From NCBI RefSeq assembly GCF_000212735.1, contig NC_015510.1:3064315-3128314 (forward strand): a stretch of 64,000 bases of DNA. The letters are read 5' to 3'. Within the stretch, counting starts at the first letter, position 1, and each line of letters starts with the position of its first letter. A program made the position numbers and the translations under genes. The DNA is from Haliscomenobacter hydrossis DSM 1100. Its GTDB lineage: Bacteria; Bacteroidota; Bacteroidia; Chitinophagales; Saprospiraceae. Under the pieces are notes generated by a model. It ran no database searches. It was not told the DNA's origin and saw nothing but the letters and a program-made list of their open reading frames with translations. This document shows positions 53,645-61,281 of the stretch, piece by piece.

Positions 53645-54457
53645 TTATTCTTCCCCACCTTTTTGAGAGTGGCTGTCATTGGAACTATAGTACACCCGAC
53701 TGAATGGCGGTACCGATTTGGTGACCCACACGTTGCCTCCAATGACGCTGTTGTTCCCAATGACCGTTTCGCCGCCCAGGATGGTCGCCCCGGAATAAAT
53801 CACCACATTGTCTTGAATGGTTGGATGGCGTTTGACAGCCGCGAGTTCTTTTTTTACACTCAATGCCCCCAGGGTAACCCCCTGGTATATCTTCACATTG
53901 TTGCCAATGTGCGAGGTGCCCCCAATGACGATTCCGGTTCCGTGGTCAATGCAGAAATTTTCGCCAATTTCCGCCGAAGGGTGGATGTCTACTCCGGTGC
54001 GGCTGTGCGCGTATTCCGTCAAAATACGTGGAATCAGTGGAACGCGCATTTCGTACAATTCATGAGAAAGACGATACACCGCAATGGCATAAAAACCTGG
54101 ATAAGTTCGAATTACCTCAGGCAAGTCGATGGCCGCGGGGTCTCCTTTGAGGATGGCCTCGGCGTCTTTAAGCAATAGACCGCGTACCCGAGGCAGGCAA
54201 GACATAAATTCTCCCTCTAATTCAGGGGCTTTGGTATGCAAAGACCCATCCGCAGTATCCAAAATTTTGTTCAGTTCCAGTTTCAGCAATTGGTAATGTT
54301 GCTCAAATTCGCGCACATTGGCGTAGCGATGGTCGGCAAATTCTGGAAACAAGAGGCCCAAAATACCATTCAGCCAGGTAGAAATGGTGGATGGTGAGGG
54401 CATTTGTTGGGCTTGTCGATGGGAATCGTAGAGCTTTTGGATAAATTGTTTTTCCAT
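53645..54457 (-). CDS. cysE: Serine O-acetyltransferase
   Basis: 270 residues. N-terminal helical domain, then the left-handed beta-helix of hexapeptides (IGENFCIDHGTGIVIGGTSHIGNNVKIYQGVTLG), with the catalytic His/Asp region of CysE (DIHPSAEIGENFCIDHG). It makes the O-acetylserine used by CysM next door. Transcribed first in the operon. Confidence 0.95.
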   Translation of the reverse strand: MEKQFIQKLYDSHRQAQQMPSPSTISTWLNGILGLLFPEFADHRYANVREFEQHYQLLKLELNKILDTADGSLHTKAPELEGEFMSCLPRVRGLLLKDAEAILKGDPAAIDLPEVIRTYPGFYAIAVYRLSHELYEMRVPLIPRILTEYAHSRTGVDIHPSAEIGENFCIDHGTGIVIGGTSHIGNNVKIYQGVTLGALSVKKELAAVKRHPTIQDNVVIYSGATILGGETVIGNNSVIGGNVWVTKSVPPFSRVYYSSNDSHSQKGGEE

Positions 54458-54560
54458 GGGAAAAATTTAGGTATGTTCCGAAGGTACAGATAGAACAAGA
54501 TAAAGCAGCAGAAAGTGGAAGGGGAAATTCAACTTTTTCAAAAAAATCTTTTTGCAGGTA

Positions 54561-54586
54561 GTACATTTGAATGCGGGCAAATGTAC
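54561..54586. promoter_or_regulatory. GTACATTTG-N8-CAAATGTAC palindrome upstream of the hydratase gene
   Basis: Perfect 9-bp inverted repeat about 40 bases before the start codon; TACATTTG also fits the -7 box. Looks like an operator overlapping a promoter. Confidence 0.6.
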
Positions 54587-54623
54587 CGAGGGTAGCGATG
54601 ACCGAATAATCAAGTAAATCCAA

Positions 54624-55400
54624 ATGAGTGCAATAGTTTTTGAAAAAAAAGGCCAGGTTGCTCGGGTGATCTTCAATCGTCCCGAGGTATACAATAGCTT
54701 TAACCGCCCGATGGGCCGAGCGCTCTTAAAAGCGCTCCAGGTTTGCGCCGATGATGCCGATATACGCGCGGTATACCTCAGCGGAACGGGGAAGGCGTTT
54801 TGTGCAGGGCAGGACCTCAATGAATTGCAAGAACCCAATCCGCCCACTTTTGACGAACTTTTGGGCAACTATTACAATCCCATTGTTTTACAAATCGCTG
54901 CCCTTAAAAAACCGGTTGTAGCCGCCGTAAACGGGGTAGCTGCCGGAGCAGGCGCCAACCTGGCTCTGGCCTGTGATCTTGTCGTGGCCACCTCATCGGC
55001 CAACTTTATCCAGGCCTTCAGCAAAATTGGACTGGTGCCGGATAGTGGAGGCACCTTTAACCTGCCACGTTTGGTGGGCAAACAGCGGGCTACGGCTTTG
55101 ATGATGTTGGGTGAAAAAATCAGCGCGACGGCGGCACGGGATATGGGCATGATTTACGAAGTTTATCCCGATGAAAGTTTCGCAGAATCTTCCTGGAATT
55201 TAGCGGAAAAACTGGCGACCATGCCCACCTATGCCCTGGCGTTGATCAAACAAGCGCTACAGCAATCGGAGCACCATACCCTGAAGCAACAATTGGATTT
55301 GGAGCTGAACTTGCAAGGCCTGGCCGGAGCAAGTGATGATTTTGCGGAGGGGGTGAAGGCTTTTTTGGAAAAGCGGCCACCTCAATTTTCAGGAAAATAG
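54624..55400 (+). CDS. Enoyl-CoA hydratase/isomerase family protein
   Basis: 258 residues. Crotonase fold: AFCAGQDLNEL (oxyanion loop), VAAVNGVAAGAGANLALACDLV, and SKIGLVPDSGGTFNLPRLVG where the general acid/base Glu/Asp sits. Resembles PaaG-type 1,2-epoxyphenylacetyl-CoA isomerase/2-ketocyclohexanone hydratase, but a fatty-acid role is equally possible. Followed by a long inverted repeat. Confidence 0.9.
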   Translation: MSAIVFEKKGQVARVIFNRPEVYNSFNRPMGRALLKALQVCADDADIRAVYLSGTGKAFCAGQDLNELQEPNPPTFDELLGNYYNPIVLQIAALKKPVVAAVNGVAAGAGANLALACDLVVATSSANFIQAFSKIGLVPDSGGTFNLPRLVGKQRATALMMLGEKISATAARDMGMIYEVYPDESFAESSWNLAEKLATMPTYALALIKQALQQSEHHTLKQQLDLELNLQGLAGASDDFAEGVKAFLEKRPPQFSGK

Positions 55401-55491
55401 ACGTTATCTATTTAAGCCAGCAGATCGCGCTGGTTACAATGAATACATCCATTACTACCATCGAGCATTGTTTATGCATAAAAAGCGACAA

Positions 55492-55597
55492 AATGGGAAC
55501 GCGGATGACGCGGATTAAGCGGATTTACGCGGATATATTTGCTCGTAAGTTAAGATCCGCGTAAATCCGCTTAATCCGCGTCATCCGCGTTCCCATT
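55492..55597. repeat. Near-perfect 43-bp inverted repeat (CGCGGATTA units)
   Basis: Arms 55492-55534 and 55555-55597 are full complements with a 20-base loop; units of CGCGGATTACGCGG type. Lies between the hydratase and meaB genes, which both point right. Confidence 0.9.
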
Positions 55598-55703
55598 GAA
55601 ATTCCTGCGAAAGAGCCGAAGGCTCCGAGTAGGAGTGAAAAATTATCCATAAACAACGCTCGGTGGTACAGGTGGGTACCAAAAATTTTATGAGCTAGTT
55701 GAT

Positions 55704-56789
55704 ATGTCGAATCCCGAAGATGATGCCACCACCCCCAGGGTTCGTGCAGGAGTAGATCAACCCTCCTCCCTGAATCCAAGCTGGACGCCCAAATTGCGGC
55801 GAACCAACATCCAGGCAGAAGAATACATCCGTGGTATTCTCCAGGGGGATCGTGTGCGCTTGAGCCAGGCGATCACCCTGATCGAAAGCAAACAGACGCA
55901 ACATCAGGAACTGGCCCATACCATCATCGAAGGCTGTTTGCCCCATAGCGGCAACTCCGTCCGCATCGGGATCACCGGGGTGCCGGGAGTGGGCAAAAGC
56001 ACTTTCATCGAGGCTTTAGGGCAAAACGTGAGTAGCCAGGGGCGCAAATTGGCGGTTTTGGCCATTGACCCCAGCAGTCAAATCAGCAAAGGCAGCATCC
56101 TGGGCGACAAAACCCGCATGGCCAAACTTTCCGCCAACCCGCAGGTGTACATTCGTCCATCGGCAGCTGGAGATTCACTCGGTGGCGTAGCCCGCAAAAC
56201 CCGAGAAACCGTGATTTTGTGTGAAGCAGCCGGGTTTGATACCCTCATCATCGAAACGGTTGGGGTGGGTCAATCCGAGGTAGCGGTGCACTCCATGGTC
56301 GATTTTTTTCTTTTATTGCTACTTCCAGGTGCTGGTGATGAACTTCAAGGCATCAAAAGAGGTATAGTAGAGATGGCAGATCTTGTTGCAGTGAACAAAG
56401 CCGATGGCGACAATCAACAACGCGCCAAACGCGCCGCCGCGGATTACCGCAATGCCTTGCACCTCTTTCCGCCTAAATCCAGCAATTGGGAGGTTCAGGT
56501 ATTGACTTGTTCCGCTTTGAGTGGACAAGGAATTGCCGAGATCTGGCATTTGATTGAGGAATATTGTACGTTTACAAAAGCCAAGGGGTTTTTCCAGGGC
56601 CAACGTCAATCACAAGCGCGGTACTGGTTGCACGAAACCATCCAGCAGTTTTTGCAGGAACAATTTTACCACCATCCCCAGGTAGCCACGCTGCTCAACG
56701 AACGGGAAACGGAGGTACTGGCTCAACGAAAATCGCCTTTTCATGCCGCCGAAGAATTGGTGAAGGTATTTTTGGGGTTGGAAAAATGA
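55704..56789 (+). CDS. meaB: Methylmalonyl-CoA mutase-associated GTPase MeaB
   Basis: 361 residues. Walker A GVPGVGKSTF near residue 91, GxxxT loop ILGDKTRMAKL, Walker B-like VGVGQSEVAV, NKADG (NKxD) guanine specificity. MeaB guards and loads adenosylcobalamin in methylmalonyl-CoA mutase. The mutase genes are not in this window. Confidence 0.94.
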   Translation: MSNPEDDATTPRVRAGVDQPSSLNPSWTPKLRRTNIQAEEYIRGILQGDRVRLSQAITLIESKQTQHQELAHTIIEGCLPHSGNSVRIGITGVPGVGKSTFIEALGQNVSSQGRKLAVLAIDPSSQISKGSILGDKTRMAKLSANPQVYIRPSAAGDSLGGVARKTRETVILCEAAGFDTLIIETVGVGQSEVAVHSMVDFFLLLLLPGAGDELQGIKRGIVEMADLVAVNKADGDNQQRAKRAAADYRNALHLFPPKSSNWEVQVLTCSALSGQGIAEIWHLIEEYCTFTKAKGFFQGQRQSQARYWLHETIQQFLQEQFYHHPQVATLLNERETEVLAQRKSPFHAAEELVKVFLGLEK

Positions 56790-56929
56790 AAGATTCCGTA
56801 TCTTGTCAAAGCTTAATTCTCCTCATTTCGCCGACAATTTGTAGCGATTGGGAGGAAAATTTTAGACGGCATCTCTTTACAGTCCTAATATTGTTATCAA
56901 ATTTTGAAAACTTCAAAAAAACCAATAAA

Positions 56930-57520
56930 ATGAAGAATTTAACCAGTGCAGTGGTACTTGTCCTTTTGGGTCTGCTTTTACTTTTTGGTGGGTGCAATAC
57001 CTACAACGGAATGGTTAATGCCGATGAAGATGTGGAAAACGCATGGTCAAAAGTACAATCTGCGTACCAGCGCCGGGCTGACCTTATCCCCAACCTGGTC
57101 AACACCGTTAAAGGCGTGGCCAATTTTGAAAAAAGCACCCTTACCGCAGTGATCGAAGCGCGTTCAAAGGCAACGAGCATCACCATTGATCCAGCAAACG
57201 CTACCCCTGAGCAACTGGCTGCTTTCCAACAAGCACAAGGTGGGATTTCTCAATCATTGGGTCGTTTGATGGTGATTGCCGAGCAATACCCAGAACTCAA
57301 GGCCAATCAGAACTTCCTGGAGTTGCAGTCGCAGTTGGAAGGTACCGAAAACCGCATCAAAGTTGCCCGGGATACGTACAATGACGTTTCCACGCAGTAC
57401 AACAAAAAAGTGCGCAGGTTTCCAAACAGCCTTTTTGCTGGCATATTTGGATTCCAACAAAAATCTCAATTCCAGGCGGAGCAGAATGCACAGGATGCTC
57501 CGGACGTGAAGTTTGAATAA
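56930..57520 (+). CDS. LemA family protein
   Basis: 196 residues from the ATG giving MKNLTSAVVLVLLGLLLLFGG; the long frame before it is noise. A short N-terminal helix is followed by the LemA core: NAWSKVQSAYQRRADLIPNLVNTVKG and ARSKATSITIDPANATPEQLAAF, ending FGFQQKSQFQAEQNAQ. Topology and role are unknown but this family often sits next to TPM/YgcG genes, as here. Confidence 0.93.
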   Translation: MKNLTSAVVLVLLGLLLLFGGCNTYNGMVNADEDVENAWSKVQSAYQRRADLIPNLVNTVKGVANFEKSTLTAVIEARSKATSITIDPANATPEQLAAFQQAQGGISQSLGRLMVIAEQYPELKANQNFLELQSQLEGTENRIKVARDTYNDVSTQYNKKVRRFPNSLFAGIFGFQQKSQFQAEQNAQDAPDVKFE

Positions 57521-57527
57521 ACCTTTT

Positions 57528-57669
57528 AGGGTTCGAAGTTCGAGGGTTCGGGGGTTCCAAGATGGTCGCCTGGCTGGTCGCTGAGCGAAGTCGAAGTGGA
57601 GCCGAGGTGTCCCGTCACGGAACCCCCGAACCTTCGAACCCTCAAACCCCCGAACCTTCGAACCCTCAA
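57528..57669. repeat. Long inverted repeat before the first TPM gene
   Basis: GGGTTCGAAG/GGGTTCGG units on the left pair with CGAACCC units on the right; the loop contains GAGCGAAGTCGA and resembles the loop near 19.3 kb. Stem sequence matches the repeat at 716-808. Confidence 0.8.
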
Positions 57670-57671
57670 CC

Positions 57672-58106
57672 ATGATCAAATTTCTGTCTTCAGAAGAAGA
57701 AAAACGAGTAATCGACTGCATCAAAGAGGCAGAAGCTGCAACTACTGGTGAGATCAGGGTGCATTTGCAAGGCAAAGTGCAAAAAACAGCCTGGGAAGAT
57801 GCCCTTAAAGTTTTTGACCACCTGAAAATGGCCGATACCCAGGATCGCAATGGGGTCTTGATTTTTATTGTCCCCAAAGACCATCAACTGGTCATTATTG
57901 GTGACAAAGGAATCCATGATCGCGTCATGAACCATTTTTGGGTGGGCGTAAGGGATGAAATGTTACAACATTTCCGCAATAAGGATTTTGCCGGAGGTTT
58001 GTGTGCCGGGGTAAAATTGATTGGTGCCAAACTCCATAAGCATTTTCCTTGTGGTGATGCCGATAATGGAAACGAGCTGCCTGATGATATTTCCTACGAC
58101 ATGTAG
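57672..58106 (+). CDS. TPM-domain protein (DUF477/YgcG-related, small)
   Basis: 144 residues. The TPM fold (EAEAATTGEIRVHLQGK ... NGVLIFIVPKDHQLVIIGDKGIHDR) is complete but no membrane helix or signal peptide is obvious, unlike the following protein. Likely works with LemA and the next TPM gene as a small cluster of unknown, possibly membrane-associated, function. Confidence 0.85.
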   Translation: MIKFLSSEEEKRVIDCIKEAEAATTGEIRVHLQGKVQKTAWEDALKVFDHLKMADTQDRNGVLIFIVPKDHQLVIIGDKGIHDRVMNHFWVGVRDEMLQHFRNKDFAGGLCAGVKLIGAKLHKHFPCGDADNGNELPDDISYDM

Positions 58107-58130
58107 GTCTATTTTTATAAATTTCTGTTC

Positions 58131-58925
58131 ATGAATATGAAATCCCTGTTGTTGTTATTGGGATCGATGTGGGTGTTGAATGGGGTTTTTGCCAAAGAAA
58201 TTCCTGCCCGCCCCCAAACCATGGTCAACGATTACGCCGGGGTACTCAGTCCGGCGGAGTTGAACAACCTGGAGCGCAAATTACGCGCCTACGAAGACTC
58301 TACTTCCACTCAAATTGCGATTGTCATCGACAGATCCCTGGAGGGAGAGGATGCATTTGAATACTCCTTCCGCCTGGCTCAGGCCTGGGGGATTGGCCAA
58401 AAAGATAAAGACAACGGTGTGCTCATTTATGTAGCCCAAGCCGAGCGCAAAATCCGCATCGTCACCAATGCAGGCGTCCAAGGCTTTTTAACGGATGCAT
58501 TGTCCAAGCGCATCATTGAAAATACCATTACCCCGGCTTTCAAAAAAGGCCAGTTTTACGCCGGGCTGGACGGTGCAGTGGACAACATCATTCAAGTTGC
58601 CGCAGGCGAATACAAAGCCGATGAAAAGAAAGATGCGGAAGGCGGCGGGGCCATGTCCTTCCTGATTTTGTTGCTCATTATCGGCGGTGTTATTGCCATG
58701 TTCAGCTATCTTTCCCGGCGTTCTGCTCAAGCGGGAGGCGGTTATTATGGTGGTGGCCGTTACAACGACAACCGGGGCGGTGGCGGTGGATGGATCATCT
58801 TCCCCGGCGGCTTTGGTGGCGGTGGATCTGATCGCAACAGCGACTGGGGCAGTGGCGGTGACGATTGGGGTGGTTTTGGCGGCAGCGACGGCTTTGATGG
58901 CGGTGGTGCTGGTGGGGATTGGTAA
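58131..58925 (+). CDS. TPM-domain membrane protein with glycine-rich tail
   Basis: 264 residues; start at 58131 gives MNMKSLLLLLGSMWVLNGVFA, a signal peptide (the in-frame ATG at 58137 is equally good). TPM domain VLSPAELNNLERKLRAYEDSTSTQIAIVI to YAGLDGAVDNIIQVAAGEY, one membrane helix (AMSFLILLLIIGGVIAMFSYL), then a long Gly/Ser-rich tail (GGGYYGGGRYN... to GGDW) typical of YgcG. Function unknown. Confidence 0.92.
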   Translation: MNMKSLLLLLGSMWVLNGVFAKEIPARPQTMVNDYAGVLSPAELNNLERKLRAYEDSTSTQIAIVIDRSLEGEDAFEYSFRLAQAWGIGQKDKDNGVLIYVAQAERKIRIVTNAGVQGFLTDALSKRIIENTITPAFKKGQFYAGLDGAVDNIIQVAAGEYKADEKKDAEGGGAMSFLILLLIIGGVIAMFSYLSRRSAQAGGGYYGGGRYNDNRGGGGGWIIFPGGFGGGGSDRNSDWGSGGDDWGGFGGSDGFDGGGAGGDW

Positions 58926-58945
58926 AAGTGTACAACAAAAGAACC

Positions 58946-60211
58946 ATGGTAAAACGCTGGGGATATGCGCTTTTAGGAGTACTCGTGTTTTCAATACCCA
59001 GCTTTGCCCAAAAATGGCTTCCAGCGAAAAAAATCATTCGCAGGGATGCCCCAGCGCTAAGCATTAGCCCCAATCCACTCCGACTCAACATTGCTTACCG
59101 CAATGCTACGGACTACCTGCCCGATACGGCGCATCTGGAACACAGCCCGCTGAGGTACCTCCGCATCAATGTGCATTTTATGAATGCCAGCGACCGGGCG
59201 CACAACTACGACGGCGAGGAAGCCATTCGTTTTGCCAAAGAATTGATTGATTACGCCAACCAGGACTTGCAAAAGAACAACAAGCTCTGGCTGCCTTACC
59301 GCAATAACCTACCCGTTATCCCCCCGAGGTATCAATATCAATTGAGTCCACAACCGACAAATCCTGGCGATCAGGGAATCTATTTTCATTACGATGATCG
59401 CCTTTGTTATTACATCCACAAAGGCCCTACTGCCAATTTGTTTGAGACCGAGGTGCTGGAAAAATACCAGATCAGTGCCGATTCCGTGCTCAATGTATTC
59501 ATCATGCCCCACCATCCCGACAGCATGAAATCGGCCTGGTACAGCAAAACTGCGGGTGGCGTAGGGGTAATGCTGGGCAATGCCATCAAAATGGCGGGCA
59601 TGTACGAGAGTCATCACCCCGCCTGGGCCTACCGCGGCATACTCAACCACGAAGCAGGGCATTTTTTAGGCTTATCCCACGCTTTTTTTCGCGATGGTTG
59701 TGACGATACACCTGAGCATGGCAATCCTTGTTGGAGCCGCACCACAGAGGCTCCTTGCGATACAGCCGCTTCCAACAACATGATGGATTACAACGCGCTG
59801 CAAAATGCCCTCTCCCCTTGTCAAATCGGCACCATGCACGCCCGTATGGCTGATACCAACAGTTATGAACGGCGCTTTTTGGTCAAAAACTGGTGTACCC
59901 GCCAGGAGGGGCAAGACATTACCATTCGCGATACCGTGGTTTGGAAAGGTGACAAAGACCTGACTGGCCAGGTGACCATCATTGCCGGAGGCGTATTGCG
60001 GGTCGAAGCCCGCCTATCGCTGCCCGAAAATGCCCGCATCACCTTGATGCCGGGTGCCGAATTGCAGTTGGGAAGCAAAGCGCTCTTGCACAATGCTTGT
60101 GGTTTGGAATGGGAGGGGATTGAGGCACCGCGCCGCTTTTTGGGGGCGCGTGGAAGAGTGTTGGCGGAGGATGGGGCAAGGATTAGGGGTGCGCGGTTTA
60201 TTGATTATTGA
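58946..60211 (+). CDS. Secreted pappalysin-like (M43) metalloprotease
   Basis: 421 residues from the ATG giving MVKRWGYALLGVLVFSIPSFAQ. The zinc motif HEAGHFLGLSHAF near 235 (HExxHxxGxxH) with GCDDTPEHGNPC after it fits the M43 family; Met-turn likely in the NNMMDYNA stretch. No T9SS domain is seen, only a C-terminal beta region (VTIIAGGVLRVEARLSLPENAR). Probably exported. Confidence 0.88.
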   Translation: MVKRWGYALLGVLVFSIPSFAQKWLPAKKIIRRDAPALSISPNPLRLNIAYRNATDYLPDTAHLEHSPLRYLRINVHFMNASDRAHNYDGEEAIRFAKELIDYANQDLQKNNKLWLPYRNNLPVIPPRYQYQLSPQPTNPGDQGIYFHYDDRLCYYIHKGPTANLFETEVLEKYQISADSVLNVFIMPHHPDSMKSAWYSKTAGGVGVMLGNAIKMAGMYESHHPAWAYRGILNHEAGHFLGLSHAFFRDGCDDTPEHGNPCWSRTTEAPCDTAASNNMMDYNALQNALSPCQIGTMHARMADTNSYERRFLVKNWCTRQEGQDITIRDTVVWKGDKDLTGQVTIIAGGVLRVEARLSLPENARITLMPGAELQLGSKALLHNACGLEWEGIEAPRRFLGARGRVLAEDGARIRGARFIDY

Positions 60212-60356
60212 AGTCAGTTAACTGATCACAAATCAAGATATTGCACTAGTCCCAGCGGGTAAACTCAAGCTCCCTCAACACATACAATTAGATGATGGAA
60301 AAGCGTTTTGCTTTTGTCTTTTTTATCCCTATTTTTAGCTCAAACCAGTTAAATTA

Positions 60357-61262
60357 ATGAAAATTAACCTCTATAAAGCAGAAGGTAGCGCAACCCTACC
60401 GGATTTCAACAGTAGTAAAGAGCTGAACGACCCCGCCAACTACATTCCCAGCCAGGAATTGATTGATGCCGTCAATATCGCCATGCTATTGGGACAACCC
60501 CTGCTCTTGACCGGAGAACCCGGAACCGGCAAAACCCAATTGGCTTACCATCTCGCTCATTTTTTCAACCTGGATAAACCTTTGATTTTTAATACCCAAA
60601 CCTCTTCACTAGCCGCAGATTTATTTTACAAATACGACGCATTGGGGCATTTTCAATACAACCAAAACAACAGCAAACGTTTGAGTCCCGCCGAGGTGGA
60701 AGAGCAATTTATCACTTATAATGCCTTGGGGCAGGCCATCCGCAGTCAAAAAAGAGTCGTGGTATTGATCGACGAGATTGACAAAGCGCCCCGGGACTTG
60801 CCCAACGATATTTTGTTTGCCATTGAAAACATGCATTTTAAAGTACCAGAGATCAATCAGGAGTTTGTGTCGGATGAAAAATACCGTCCGATTATCATCA
60901 TGACCAGCAATTCCGAAAAAAACCTGCCAGACGCATTTCTGCGTCGGGTTGCTTATTTTCACATTACCTTCCCTTCTTCTGATCAACTTTTGTACATTTT
61001 GAGTCGAAAAACCAACAATGTTCAGGTTCGGGATTTAAAAAAAATCATTCAATACTTCGGCAGCATTCGGGATTTGCAACTAAAAAAGCCACCATCCACG
61101 GCGGAACTGATTTATTGGACTTTTTTGTTGTTGAAGCTAAAGTTTCCCATCGAACGACTAGGGGGCTCACTGGATATGCATGAACGAAAATTGTTACTAT
61201 CGAGCTACGTTGTACTGACCAAGAACAAAGAGGATCTGGATTTGCTTAAAAATTTGATGTAA
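60357..61262 (+). CDS. MoxR-type AAA+ ATPase
   Basis: 301 residues. Walker A GEPGTGKTQLAYH near residue 55, Walker B VVVLIDEIDKAP near 134, sensor/arginine region IIIMTSNSEKNLPDAFLRRV. The MoxR subfamily acts as a chaperone-like ATPase beside a vWA protein; the very large neighbour starts 20 bases after its stop codon and carries a vWA-like region. Confidence 0.92.
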   Translation: MKINLYKAEGSATLPDFNSSKELNDPANYIPSQELIDAVNIAMLLGQPLLLTGEPGTGKTQLAYHLAHFFNLDKPLIFNTQTSSLAADLFYKYDALGHFQYNQNNSKRLSPAEVEEQFITYNALGQAIRSQKRVVVLIDEIDKAPRDLPNDILFAIENMHFKVPEINQEFVSDEKYRPIIIMTSNSEKNLPDAFLRRVAYFHITFPSSDQLLYILSRKTNNVQVRDLKKIIQYFGSIRDLQLKKPPSTAELIYWTFLLLKLKFPIERLGGSLDMHERKLLLSSYVVLTKNKEDLDLLKNLM

Positions 61263-61281
61263 TGCCAACAAGTTCAGCAAT

